DNA of 58,914 nt from contig JAKFCU010000025.1 of the NCBI GenBank assembly GCA_036676475.1, positions 1 through 58,914 of the forward strand, in the 5' to 3' direction. The first letter of the stretch is position 1; every line of letters starts with the position of its first letter. A program made the translations under genes and the position numbers. The stretch comes from LC029 sp036676475. GTDB taxonomy: Bacteria > Bacillota > Bacilli > Aneurinibacillales > RAOX-1. The notes beneath the pieces were generated by a model, which was not told the DNA's origin, searched no databases, and saw nothing but the letters and a program-made list of their open reading frames with translations. Shown here piece by piece: positions 7,470-15,075 of the stretch.

Positions 7470-8111
7470 CTACCACAGCGCTCCAAATAAGCGGGGATCG
7501 ATGAGGTTGGTATCGACCTGGCAAACTTCTGCATCCCGGGCATATTGCCAGGCCCAAACATTCGCATAGCATTTCGGTTTGGCTGGCTTAAAGGCTGGTG
7601 CTTGTTTAGGTCCTGTCGGTCCCGCTTGGGGCTCGGCACTCCATAGAACGAGCTGTTCTTTCACTTTTTCGCTGTTTTTCACCGCTTGGCAATAAGCCTG
7701 GTTAAACTTGCCCTTCACCGGATCATGATAAAGGCCCGGACGGTATCCACTCACGTAGATTCGGTCCACCCATCCGCGGATCCATCCTTCATCTACTTCA
7801 AAAAAGTGCTCTACATTGCCAAAAGCAAACATTCCTTTGGGAAATCCCAAGAGCTGAAGATTGTAGATCGTATTAGCTGCCATGATCGTTCCTTCCCGGT
7901 ATCCTGTAGCTTGGCGGAAAACATTATAAATAGGCAGTATTCTGATTCCCTTTTGGTGGAGAAAGGTAATCTCCGCCTTGGTTAATCCATCACTCATATT
8001 GGGTACCGTTGTGAGATAACGCCCCCAGTATTTGGGCACGCCTAATCTTTTTGCAACACATTGATAAAGTTCTTCGGTTACCCGACTAGCAGAATCTACT
8101 CCCCATAGCAT
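7470..8111 (-). CDS. DUF1906 (glycoside-hydrolase-like, Rv2525c family) protein
   Basis: A 213-residue protein whose first ~170 residues match the DUF1906 TIM-barrel-like fold: LWGVDSASRVTEELYQC, FLHQKGIRILPIYNVF, EGTIMAANTIYNLQLLGFP and VSGYRPGLYHD. Relatives look like GH25-type wall hydrolases and are often secreted or phage-linked, but no activity is firmly assigned. The C-terminus has a Pro/Lys-rich linker then WAWQYARDAEVCQVDTNLID, typical of the end of such barrels. No signal peptide is seen. I chose the ATG at 8111 because GGGAGGGGGG lies eight bases upstream. Confidence 0.8.
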   Translation of the reverse strand: MLWGVDSASRVTEELYQCVAKRLGVPKYWGRYLTTVPNMSDGLTKAEITFLHQKGIRILPIYNVFRQATGYREGTIMAANTIYNLQLLGFPKGMFAFGNVEHFFEVDEGWIRGWVDRIYVSGYRPGLYHDPVKGKFNQAYCQAVKNSEKVKEQLVLWSAEPQAGPTGPKQAPAFKPAKPKCYANVWAWQYARDAEVCQVDTNLIDPRLFGALW

Positions 8112-8187
8112 AGGTATATCCCCCCTCCCATTCGTTCTTCTCCCATGTATATGAAAGTGGATAGCCAAGTGTCTCTATATTGTTTTT

Positions 8188-8210
8188 TTATCGAATATTG
8201 TGGGTGGGAC
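8188..8210 (+). mobile_element. Solo inverted-repeat end resembling the IS1595-type element
   Basis: TTATCGAATATTGTGGGTGG here closely resembles the left end of the defective IS at 13239. No transposase lies between this and the TnpB element, so it is probably a relic of an older insertion. Confidence 0.45.
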
Positions 8211-8418
8211 TTATCTCCCCTTGCCTCCCTCATCCAAGACTCATCGTTTTCTCCCTTATTTAAACAATTTCGACAGAAACCTTGTTTCCTCCTCAGAATG
8301 TGTTGAACGAATTTAGTTTACCTACCAAAATTTATTCATTTATAATAAATTCTGTCACACCAATATGAGGAGGGTGATAACAGTTGATTATATCTTTATA
8401 AAAAATTATGACTCTTCT
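8211..8418. other. Intergenic region left of the TnpB element
   Basis: AT-rich with no supported gene. The left boundary of the TnpB element probably falls here, but I cannot place the exact end. Confidence 0.35.
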
Positions 8419-8581
8419 CTATTTTTCAGCATGGTTTGACTGGTGCTTTTTAATTAAATCTTCCAATGCTTCATCAAGTAGTTTAGAGATAGGAATTCTT
8501 GTTTGATCTGACAGTCGTTTTAACTGCTTCATATAACCCTTTATCAATAGCTGATCCAATACGAACTCTATTTTTTAGCAT
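8419..8581 (-). pseudogene. Ribbon-helix-helix protein gene with a +1 frameshift
   Basis: The reading starts MLKNRVRIGSAIDKGLYE from an ATG with GGTGATAACG before it. It then shifts frame at GAAGCAG and continues as KQLKRLSDQTRIPISKLLDE to KHQSNHAEK. Joined, it is a small RHH DNA-binding protein of the type often found divergent from IS605-group tnpB genes. The span is 163 bases, one more than a multiple of three, which fits a single-base insertion. Confidence 0.7.
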
Positions 8582-8675
8582 CGTTATCACCTCAAATAGA
8601 TTGTATATCATGGCATCATGTTATTTTAAGTGATACCACCCTGTGATAGGATTATTCAAGGGGGGGGTGATAATA

Positions 8676-9797
8676 GTGAAAGTAGCTGTGAAAGTCAGAC
8701 TAAAACCAACGATTGAACAAGAAAAGAAAATGTGGCAATCCGTTGGTACATCACGGTGGGTGTATAATTGGGCATTACATCGTCAAGAAAAAAACTATCA
8801 AAACGGTGGAAAGTTTATAACTGACGGTGATTTGAGAAAAGAACTAACCCTTTTAAAGAAAACAGAGGAATATAAGTGGTTATCCTATGTTTCTAATAAT
8901 GTAGCAAAACAGGCTGTAAAAGATTTGTGTGGTGCTTATCAGAATTTCTTCCAAAAGAAAGCAGATCGACCGCGCTTTAAAAGTCGTAAGCGTTCTAAAC
9001 CATCTTTTTATCATGACACAGATAAGTTAAAAGTCGGCTTACTGACCGTTGCACTTGAAAAGATCGGTCAAGTCAAAACAGTTGAACAACTACCAATGGG
9101 TTGCAAGTACATGAATCCTAGAATCACGCATGACGGTAAGTATTGGTATCTATCGGTTTGCGTAAAAAAGGAACTTGAAAAACCGATATTAATAGGTGAA
9201 TCCGTTGGAGTTGACTTAGGAATCAAGTCGCTCGCTGTTATGAGTAATGGAATGATGACGAAGAACATCAATAAATCCAAGTCAGTAAAAAAGGTAAAGA
9301 GAAAATTACGTAGGTTGCAACGTCAAGTTTCTCGAAAATACCAAATGAACAAGGAGGGAAGCCGTTTCGTCAAAACATGCAACATTATAAAACTTGAAAA
9401 GCAAATACGAACCCTTCACAGACGATTAAACGGTATTCGTAAGAATCATATCCATCAGTCTATTAACGATTTGGTGAAAACCAATCCAAGTCGTATTGTG
9501 GTGGAGGACTTGAATGTGTCAGGGATGATGAAGAATAAACATCTATCCAAAGCGGTTCAAGAACAAAAATTTTACGATTACCAAAGAATCCTTGAATACA
9601 AATGTGAGTGGTTAGGAATTGAATTTGTGAAAGCAGATCGTTTCTATCCATCATCTAAAAGATGTTCTTGTTGCGGTAACATCAAAAAAGACTTGAAGTT
9701 ATCCGACAGAATCTACAAATGTTCAAACTGTGGATTAGAAATAGACAGAGATTTTAATGCTTCTGTCAATCTTTCTAAGTATGAATTAGTAGCCTAA
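8676..9797 (+). CDS. TnpB (OrfB) RNA-guided nuclease of the IS200/IS605 group
   Basis: A 373-residue protein with N-terminal helix-turn-helix-like residues (WQSVGTSRWVYNWALHRQ) and a complete RuvC catalytic set: Asp in GVDLGIKSLAV, Glu in VVEDLNVSGMM, Asp in DRDFNASVNLS. A zinc ribbon CSCCGNIKK with CSNCG lies before the last Asp. The GTG at 8676 sits after GGGGGGGTGATAATA. TnpB proteins cut DNA guided by an RNA from the element's 3' end. No tnpA is present, so this is an IS1341-like element that needs a transposase in trans. The protein looks intact. Confidence 0.93.
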   Translation: MKVAVKVRLKPTIEQEKKMWQSVGTSRWVYNWALHRQEKNYQNGGKFITDGDLRKELTLLKKTEEYKWLSYVSNNVAKQAVKDLCGAYQNFFQKKADRPRFKSRKRSKPSFYHDTDKLKVGLLTVALEKIGQVKTVEQLPMGCKYMNPRITHDGKYWYLSVCVKKELEKPILIGESVGVDLGIKSLAVMSNGMMTKNINKSKSVKKVKRKLRRLQRQVSRKYQMNKEGSRFVKTCNIIKLEKQIRTLHRRLNGIRKNHIHQSINDLVKTNPSRIVVEDLNVSGMMKNKHLSKAVQEQKFYDYQRILEYKCEWLGIEFVKADRFYPSSKRCSCCGNIKKDLKLSDRIYKCSNCGLEIDRDFNASVNLSKYELVA

Positions 9798-9960
9798 TCA
9801 CCTAAACGATTCTACTAATTTGGGGTTCGTTGTACCCTACTATACGTTATGTATAGCAAAGCCTATGGACTATCACATCAAACGAAAGTAGCTTCGGCAA
9901 AATCGGATAGGTTGAAGTAGGAAATAAACAGGGCTTTATAGAGTTTTATAAAGTTTTGGC
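9798..9960 (+). ncRNA. Candidate TnpB guide (omega/re) RNA region and element right end
   Basis: About 160 non-coding bases follow tnpB, with several short stems (CTACTATACG next to TATGTATAG, and GTAGCTTCGGCAAAATC) and ending GGTTGAAGTAGGAA before unrelated sequence. In characterised elements the guide scaffold overlaps the tnpB 3' end and runs to the right end. The exact limits cannot be set here without comparing an empty site. Confidence 0.45.
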
Positions 9961-9972
9961 AACGGTACAGAA

Positions 9973-11187
9973 GTGAAGAGATTCTTGACTGTATTTACTG
10001 CTCTATTACTGATCATGGGATGGACAAGTTCGATTCGGGCGGAGGAGAAAAGTGATCAGTTTATCATTATTAATAAATCGACCAACAAATTGGCCTTTTA
10101 TGAAAAGGGTGAGTTAGTTAAAACGTTTTCGGTGGCTACGGGTAAAAAAATCACCTATACTCCGGAGGGCGTGTTTACTATCGTCAATAAAATTAAGAAT
10201 AGGCCTTACTATACCAAAAACATTCCCGGCGGCGATCCTCGCAATCCTCTGGGGGACCGCTGGATGGGATTGCATGCTCGCGGCACTTATGGTACCACCT
10301 ATGGGATTCATGGAAATAGTAATGAGAATAGTATTGGAAAATATGTTTCTGCCGGATGTGTAAGGATGCATAACAAGGAGGTTCGCTGGCTATTTGATCA
10401 GGTGAAGGTGAATACGCCTGTCGTCATTACTCATTCTAAATTATCTTTTGATGCCATCGCCAAGGCAAACAAGCTGGACATTGTTGCCGAGGTCGCTGCT
10501 CCTATCAAAAAAATTGCCGATACCCCAATTCTTCTTTTGCAAAACACGCTGCTCTTTCAGAAGCCTAGCGTAAAGGAAGCAACACCCTATGCTTTGTCTC
10601 CGCAGAAAGTTACCGCTTTTGAAAAAGCAGGAGATTGGTATCATATTAAAACGTGGTTTGGAGATGCTTGGATGAAGCCGGAGCAAAAGATTGTAGGAGA
10701 GATCCCAGCGATTGCGGTTGATCTGAAGTTGGCGATTCCAGAAAAAACGGTCCTCCATACCGTTCCGGTCAAAGGAAGTCCCTCTCTAGTCACCTCTTCT
10801 CCTCAAGTCGTGAAGGCCTTTGGAAAGTGGGGAAATTGGTATTCTATTCATAGCGAACAGGGGGATAGGTGGATCAACGGAACATTTTCTGCTCCAACTG
10901 CTGTTACTTATGACATGATTCTACCGGAACAAATGAGCGAAGAGATTAGCCATTGGTACGATGAGCAAGCGAAAACGGATGAGGCTTCTTCCTCTGTTTG
11001 GAATGGCGAAACATATATATTTATCCCTCGAGGTGAAGTCTTAACCATTTGGGATCTGTCCGATCATCTGATTGTGGAAGGAGTAACCTATAGCTATGTT
11101 GATTTTCCAGCTCCGCATACGCTGGTGAAATTAACCGGGATCCTTCCTAAGGAAGTAAAATTTCATATTATAAGAAAGCTACCATAA
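9973..11187 (+). CDS. Secreted L,D-transpeptidase (YkuD family) with C-terminal repeat domains
   Basis: A 404-residue exported protein with a signal peptide at residues 1-23 (hydrophobic FLTVFTALLLIMGW, ending IRA-EE). The YkuD catalytic domain spans about 28-155 and has HARGTYGTTYGIHG and then SAGCVRM with the catalytic Cys. The rest (~160-404) contains two similar blocks ending in KAGDWYHIKTWFGDAWM and KWGNWYSIHSEQGDRWI, which look like SH3-type wall-binding repeats. The family makes 3-3 peptide cross-links in peptidoglycan. The start is GTG with a weak binding site, right next to the TnpB element. The last codons and stop (IRKLP*) are contributed by a ~50-bp repeat. Confidence 0.88.
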   Translation: MKRFLTVFTALLLIMGWTSSIRAEEKSDQFIIINKSTNKLAFYEKGELVKTFSVATGKKITYTPEGVFTIVNKIKNRPYYTKNIPGGDPRNPLGDRWMGLHARGTYGTTYGIHGNSNENSIGKYVSAGCVRMHNKEVRWLFDQVKVNTPVVITHSKLSFDAIAKANKLDIVAEVAAPIKKIADTPILLLQNTLLFQKPSVKEATPYALSPQKVTAFEKAGDWYHIKTWFGDAWMKPEQKIVGEIPAIAVDLKLAIPEKTVLHTVPVKGSPSLVTSSPQVVKAFGKWGNWYSIHSEQGDRWINGTFSAPTAVTYDMILPEQMSEEISHWYDEQAKTDEASSSVWNGETYIFIPRGEVLTIWDLSDHLIVEGVTYSYVDFPAPHTLVKLTGILPKEVKFHIIRKLP

Positions 11188-11220
11188 CGTAGCAATGCGT
11201 ATAATATTTTCTGATAAGTA
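11171..11220 (+). repeat. ~50-bp dispersed repeat, one unit, overlapping a gene end
   Basis: One unit opening TAAGAAAGCTACC, with GCGTATAATATTTT and GATAAGTA. It overlaps the L,D-transpeptidase gene and provides its last residues and stop codon. Confidence 0.85.
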
Positions 11221-11227
11221 AAAAAAT

Positions 11228-11251
11228 AGGGTGGAGATCCATCTCCACCCT
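11228..11251. terminator. Bidirectional terminator between convergent genes
   Basis: Stem AGGGTGGAGAT with ATCTCCACCCT, flanked by an A run on the left and TTACTTTTTT on the right. It serves the L,D-transpeptidase gene (plus) and the small zinc-ribbon gene (minus). Confidence 0.8.
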
Positions 11252-11376
11252 TACTTTTTTTCCATTCTGAACAATTCATTCTGTTCGGTTTCACAGAGAT
11301 TACAAACATGTAAAGTCTGGCTAATATATTCGTGAAGCTCCCGTCCGCACTCGATACAAAATTGGCTGCTATTCAT
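11251..11376 (-). CDS. Small zinc-ribbon protein
   Basis: A 41-residue protein with two CxxC knuckles, FCIECGREL and HVCNLCETEQ, spaced as in a zinc ribbon. The ATG at 11376 has GGAGGGG seven bases before it; a longer in-frame reading to 11433 has no such site. Cytosolic, role unknown. Such short ribbons are common as uncharacterised proteins in Bacillales. Confidence 0.7.
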   Translation of the reverse strand: MNSSQFCIECGRELHEYISQTLHVCNLCETEQNELFRMEKK

Positions 11377-11715
11377 TGTAATCCCCTCCGGTAATATTTT
11401 AGTTATTTTAATTATATGCAAGGGGCGCGCCAATCATACAAAGGCAGTAGGTTAGGATTTCTCGTATCGTTAGTGTGCCCAATAATGGGCTAGTGCCTAA
11501 AAATCAGCAGCTGCCGGATAGGCTTATGAAATAGGAATGTGGGGGGTGTAACGGATTATGAAGGTAAAACGATGATTTATCATAGCAATCCGTAGTGTGC
11601 TGAAAATTGGGCATACGTTAATAGATAATGAATCATTCTTGCTTTCACGAGGATGGTTTATTTTTTTTGCAGTTGGTGCATATACTTCAAAACAGACGAG
11701 CTGAGGAGGTGCATC
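11377..11715. other. Intergenic region, nothing recognised
   Basis: About 340 bases between the divergent zinc-ribbon gene and the next plus-strand gene. No repeat unit, hairpin or supported gene is seen apart from presumed promoters. Confidence 0.35.
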
Positions 11716-12216
11716 ATGTTTGTTACCCATCACCAAAGGCATCAAGCCATCCGAAAACTGCTTTTTCTTTTGGGCGGATGTTTGTTACTCGTGGCTTCGT
11801 TATTTCTTTTTACGTACACTTCCTCCCCCACCCCGATCGAAAAATCATGGACTCCCCAGGAGGTTGTCACTCAATTCTACCAGTATGAGCAAGCCGGAGA
11901 TTTCGGCAGCTCTTGGGAGTTGTTTCACCCTTTAATGAAAGAGAAGTTTAGCAAAAATGACTATATTCAACGTCGCGCTCATACATTCATGCAGGATTTT
12001 GGTGTAGAAACTTTTGATTTTCAATTGGGGGAGGCCATGATAGAGTCTTCTTGGAAGATGTCTCCCCCTTCCCCAGTTATGACAGATGTGACGAGAATTC
12101 CCGTGACGCTCCTTTATCATAGTGTTTTTGGAGATCTAAAAATACAGCAAGATGTCTACCTTACGAAAGAAAAGGAGCAATACCAGGTGCTCTGGCCTTA
12201 TTCTCGACAGAAGTGA
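11716..12216 (+). CDS. Membrane-anchored protein of unknown function
   Basis: A 166-residue protein with a basic N-terminus (HHQRHQAIRKLL), one membrane segment or uncleaved signal around residues 15-36 (LLFLLGGCLLLVASLFLFTY), and a soluble outer part. That part (SWTPQEVVTQFYQYEQAGDF, SSWELFHPLMKEKF) resembles NTF2-like fold proteins. GAGGAGG lies seven bases before the ATG at 11716. The stop codon is directly followed by a ~50-bp repeat. No catalytic motif is evident. Confidence 0.75.
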   Translation: MFVTHHQRHQAIRKLLFLLGGCLLLVASLFLFTYTSSPTPIEKSWTPQEVVTQFYQYEQAGDFGSSWELFHPLMKEKFSKNDYIQRRAHTFMQDFGVETFDFQLGEAMIESSWKMSPPSPVMTDVTRIPVTLLYHSVFGDLKIQQDVYLTKEKEQYQVLWPYSRQK

Positions 12217-12302
12217 TAAGAAAGCTACTGGCTTAGCCTTATGCGTATAATACTTGACCGATAAGTATAAGAAAGCTACTAGTATAATACTTCCGATAAG
12301 TA
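12217..12302 (+). repeat. ~50-bp dispersed repeat, one full and one shortened unit
   Basis: The first unit is full-length. The second reads TAAGAAAGCTACT then AGTATAATACTTCCGATAAG, lacking about 16 central bases, including the right arm of the mini-palindrome. The array starts one base after the stop codon of the gene before it. Confidence 0.9.
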
Positions 12303-12306
12303 AAAA

Positions 12307-12329
12307 AACTCCCTCTAGCGAGGGAGTTT
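12307..12329. terminator. Bidirectional terminator between convergent genes
   Basis: Hairpin ACTCCCTCTAGCGAGGGAGT with an A run on the left and TTTTAAT on the right, between the genes ending at 12216 and 12334. Confidence 0.8.
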
Positions 12330-12333
12330 TAAT

Positions 12334-12594
12334 CTAATGGAGGTATTTATAAATGATTTGCCATCCTGCCTCTGGTTCATAATAGAAGGTTGAGGCTTGT
12401 TCATGACCCACGAAACGAACACCACCGTCCACCATGTGAATCATGGCAAGGAATCGATCGGCACGATCTTTATAGGCCGGATCTCCTGTTCGCTCAAACA
12501 TTGTTCTATTCTCATCATACATTTTCTCTAGCTCAGGCTTGGTAGTACCACCATAATGACAAACATAGGACGCCATATTTTCAAAGGTAATCAT
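12334..12594 (-). CDS. Small protein of unknown function
   Basis: An 86-residue cytosolic protein starting MITFENMASYVCHYGGTT. It is rich in aromatic and charged residues (YDENRTMFERTGDPAYKDRADR, split by turns) and ends WQIIYKYLH. I chose the ATG at 12594 because GGGAG lies nine bases before it; the ATG at 12603 abuts that site. I do not recognise the family. It is single, convergent to the gene on its left. Confidence 0.7.
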   Translation of the reverse strand: MITFENMASYVCHYGGTTKPELEKMYDENRTMFERTGDPAYKDRADRFLAMIHMVDGGVRFVGHEQASTFYYEPEAGWQIIYKYLH

Positions 12595-12729
12595 ATAAAA
12601 CATCTCCCTTCATTTGTTCTATCTCTATTATATCGTTGAAGGGTGTATGCCGGGCTTGAACAGGACACTTTTCACAAAATGTTTAAAATATTTGTTCATA
12701 AAGTAGTCACGCAATCTTTTGAGTTATCC

Positions 12730-13014
12730 TTAACAAGATGATACCTGGCCTCCCGTAAGGACGAGTCCCTTTCTAAAAATGGATTTTTGATAATCCAATG
12801 TACTATTTTCAACATGCACAGCAATGCGAGGATCTATGGAAACCTGAATTTCGTTGATTTGGTGAACTTGATCGATTTCATGAGGCTCATCCAGAGCCAA
12901 GTTTATCTGTGGACCCCCTCAGCCCATGCCGGCATAAAAGATGCGGATCCCGCTTACGTTAGAATTCGCGAGCTGCTGTAATATGTGCTCTTTTGCTGAT
13001 TCGGTGATGACCAT
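12730..13014 (-). CDS. HesB/IscA-like selenoprotein with in-frame UGA (Sec32)
   Basis: A 94-residue protein if the UGA at 12919-12921 is read as selenocysteine. The motif is AGMG-U-GGP followed by NLALDEPHEID, where Cys-containing HesB/IscA-like relatives have C at the U position. The frame stays open for 62 more codons and ends GGQVSSC, another family-typical end. AAAGGAGG lies eight bases before the ATG. Directly downstream of the UGA, GGCTC-TGGAT-GAGCC can form a stem with G residues in the loop at a distance fitting a bacterial SECIS. The role is probably redox or Fe-S/metal related; it needs SelA-D elsewhere in the genome. Standard gene callers would stop at residue 31. Confidence 0.85.
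12884..12898 (-). promoter_or_regulatory. Candidate bacterial SECIS hairpin
   Basis: Five-pair stem GGCTC/GAGCC with loop TGGAT, starting about 20 bases after the UGA codon of the HesB-like gene. Bacterial SECIS elements lie within the coding sequence just downstream of UGA with a G-containing loop. The stem is short, so the assignment rests largely on position. Confidence 0.5.
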
Positions 13015-13238
13015 GTTTGTTTCCTCCTTTGATTTTTTATTTAAATTATACCCAGTACGGTATATTGAAATCAATAACTTTAACCTGAAGTGAAAGGTAG
13101 GGAAATGGATATATTCACCTTTTTTACAATTATCATACAAACATGCGCTAAGCGGCACCACTGATGAATGAAAATACCCAACTAATTGTATTTTCAGAGC
13201 AGAAAGTATTATAGGCATATGGCTCGTGAGTAGCTTAT
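13015..13238. other. Intergenic region upstream of the selenoprotein gene
   Basis: AT-rich. It contains the selenoprotein ribosome binding site at the left end and presumably its promoter. No gene is supported. Confidence 0.35.
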
Positions 13239-14032
13239 TTATAGAACATTGTGGGTGGACAAAGGATTGTTAAATTATTACAATAGAACATATGATCCAT
13301 TCGGAGGTGTCCTATGTCTGAAAGTCTTCGCGCTACCCATGCTCGTTTTACTGATCCTGAAACACTTAAGTCATTTCTTCAGCAGCTTCAAGCGCAGAGA
13401 ATGGAGTCTGGTTTGACGTGTCCTCATTGTTCCAGTCAGCATGTAAATAGACACGGTAAATATCGGGGTCGTCAGGGCTACAAATGCAAAGGATGCAATA
13501 GAACTTTTAACGACCTCACCAACACCCCCATGCATCGCACCCACTACCCCGAGAAGTTCATTAAATTCCTAGAATGCATGATCAAAGGATACCCTCTTTA
13601 CCTCAGTGCCATAACGGTGGGAGTTACGATTGTCACGGTCTTTTATTGGCGCCATAAAGTTCTGAAGGCCCTTCAGCAAGTGGAAACGCAACTCGAGATC
13701 GAGCAACTTTCCGTTGAACAAATTGCTCCACGTTGGACTTCTCCTTATATCTCCTTCAAAGAGAGCATTCCTGTTAACCTGCCTATGTTTAAGCAACCAG
13801 AACAAAAACAATTTCAAGAATGGATGCAATATTATAGTTGGATTGCTGTGAAGTATTTGAATCGCTATATCGCTTGGTTCCGCTCCAGAGATACCCATAA
13901 ACGTATAAACTTGCTTGACTCCATGAAAGCTTTGTTTTCTACGGTCACTTCTGTTTCGATGGATTAAACATATCAATCTATTCGCTTAGTGCCCTAGGCT
14001 CATACCGCACCACCACCCACAACGTTGTATAA
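13239..14032 (+). mobile_element. Internally deleted IS1595-type insertion sequence
   Basis: Bounded by near-matching inverted ends: TTATAGAACATTGTGGGTGG on the left and, read from the right, TTATACAACGTTGTGGGTGG. The span is about 790 bases, and the transposase between lacks its catalytic core. Exact termini and target duplication could not be settled. A third similar end stands alone at 8188. Confidence 0.7.
13314..13967 (+). pseudogene. IS1595-type transposase lacking the DDE domain
   Basis: A 217-residue open frame. Residues 35-70 form the N-terminal zinc ribbon (CPHCSSQHVNRHGKYRGRQG, CKGCNRTF), followed by the helix-turn-helix region (MHRTHYPEKFIKFLECMIKG, VGVTIVTVFYWRHKVL). The C-terminal segment YLNRYIAWFRSRDTHKR is also family-like. 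The ~140-residue DDE-type nuclease domain expected between them is missing and replaced by a short linker, without a frameshift. GGAGG precedes the ATG. It cannot transpose itself, but a DNA-binding protein could still be made. Confidence 0.75.
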
Positions 14033-14112
14033 AAAAAACACTTGGAACCAACCTTGTCCCCCCCTCCTTCACAGAATATCACCCAATCTAACAACGGTTA
14101 TTATCCAATACT

Positions 14113-14162
14113 GATAAAAAGCTACTAGCATTGCCATATGCGTATAATACTTTCCGATAAGT
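14113..14162 (+). repeat. ~50-bp dispersed repeat, one unit
   Basis: Slightly diverged unit (TAAAAAGCTACTAGCATTGC, then GCGTATAATACTTTCCGATA) between the defective IS and the 3' end of a minus-strand gene. Confidence 0.85.
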
Positions 14163-14164
14163 GG

Positions 14165-14194
14165 TACAAAAAAGAAGGGAGCTCCTCCCTTCTT
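14165..14194 (-). terminator. Terminator of the small gene at 14193
   Basis: On the minus strand AAGAAGGGA and TCCCTTCTT form a nine-pair stem, followed by TTTTTTG. Confidence 0.75.
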
Positions 14195-14363
14195 ATGTAA
14201 ACCCACTATTCTCTTTGTCTAACAAAGCCTCCAATTGACCAACGATATCCTGTATCAGATCATGAACTTGAAGGGTTTGGTCATTCTGTGCTCTCTCATA
14301 AACCTGCGACAAAATGTCCACAATATTTTGTGGTTGCAGCTTTTGAAAAGTTGGCTTCATCAT
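14193..14363 (-). CDS. Small helical protein of unknown function
   Basis: A 56-residue protein starting MMKPTFQKLQPQNIVDILSQ and continuing as an amphipathic helix (VYERAQNDQTLQVHDLIQDI, GQLEALLDKE). AAGGGG lies eight bases before the ATG at 14363. No membrane segment or known motif. Confidence 0.6.
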   Translation of the reverse strand: MMKPTFQKLQPQNIVDILSQVYERAQNDQTLQVHDLIQDIVGQLEALLDKENSGFT

Positions 14364-14429
14364 CTGCTTATCCCCTTGTACTATGCTAGTAGATAGCATA
14401 TGCAGCGTACAATGGAAGGTGTAGACGCT

Positions 14430-14562
14430 TTCCTCATGTTCCTTAACCTAACTTTGTTGCCAAAATGAGAGGGTTGAGTCAACTTTGCCACGGCAAAACA
14501 AAGATAGGTAAGCCTATCTTCTCCATATGAACAACGAAGGCTCCCATCATGGGAGCTTTTTT
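14430..14562 (+). promoter_or_regulatory. Structured leader with terminator hairpin (possible attenuator)
   Basis: Three consecutive hairpins on the plus strand: CTTTGTTGCC with GGCAAAACAAAG (two-base bulge), GATAGG-TAAG-CCTATC, and GGCTCCCATCATGGGAGC followed by TTTTTT. They precede the gene at 14620 and follow no plus-strand gene, which suggests a leader or small RNA rather than a simple terminator. It matches no riboswitch class that I recognise. Confidence 0.5.
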
Positions 14563-14619
14563 CTTGGATACAAGCAACCACCGCCAACTCAGCATACTAT
14601 ATCCTAGGAGGCGGCTAAA

Positions 14620-14865
14620 ATGACCTATGAGGAAAGAAAAGCTTTGCGTATGTCGCTGTTAACGGAGCTTTACCATTATCATTTTCAGCATGGACGTTCG
14701 AAACAAGTCTCACTTCACGAGCTGAACGAAGACATAGAGCTCAAATTAGCCTATCAGTACCTAGCTGATAAACAGCTGATCACCATGCATTCTTCCAATG
14801 GAACGTTATATCATTATAAAATTACGGCGAATGGAATCGATTTGACGGAAGGCAGCTCCCTTTAG
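14620..14865 (+). CDS. Small protein of unknown function, possibly winged-helix
   Basis: An 81-residue protein starting MTYEERKALRMSLLTELYHY. The middle (VSLHELNEDIELKLAYQYLA) and end (LITMHSSNGTLYHYKITANG) are laid out like helix, recognition helix and wing, so a winged-helix DNA- or protein-binding fold is possible. AGGAGG lies eight bases before the ATG. It follows the structured leader at 14430-14562 and ends before a strong terminator. Confidence 0.7.
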   Translation: MTYEERKALRMSLLTELYHYHFQHGRSKQVSLHELNEDIELKLAYQYLADKQLITMHSSNGTLYHYKITANGIDLTEGSSL

Positions 14866-14906
14866 GGTAAGCTGTTCTTTTTTTAGAAAAATAAAGGTAA
14901 AAATAC

Positions 14907-14945
14907 GTCAAGCTGGAGTTCATGATCCCTCCAGCTTGACTTTTT
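14907..14945 (+). terminator. Terminator after the gene at 14620
   Basis: Twelve-pair stem GTCAAGCTGGAG with CTCCAGCTTGAC, followed by TTTTT on the plus strand. Confidence 0.85.
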
Positions 14946-15075
14946 CATCGGCTCTCTCCAAAGAAACGATTCTCTATTTTTATATATGCTCTTATTATAC
15001 ATGATTTTTCGCTTTTTTTCACAATCGGCGTGCGAACGGTTCAATTTTATGCATAAATGGCAACTTCTGAACGCC

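Noticed and set aside
12253..12295. TTGACC and TATAAT in tandem repeats as a promoter
   Set aside because: The spacing is about 23 bases, too long for a vegetative promoter.
12919..13014. The HesB-like gene as a truncated 31-residue protein or pseudogene
   Set aside because: The downstream frame is fully open, family-like and ends normally; UGA sits exactly at the family's Cys/Sec position with a hairpin after it.
13314..13967. Complete IS1595 transposase
   Set aside because: Length and content show that the DDE catalytic domain is absent.
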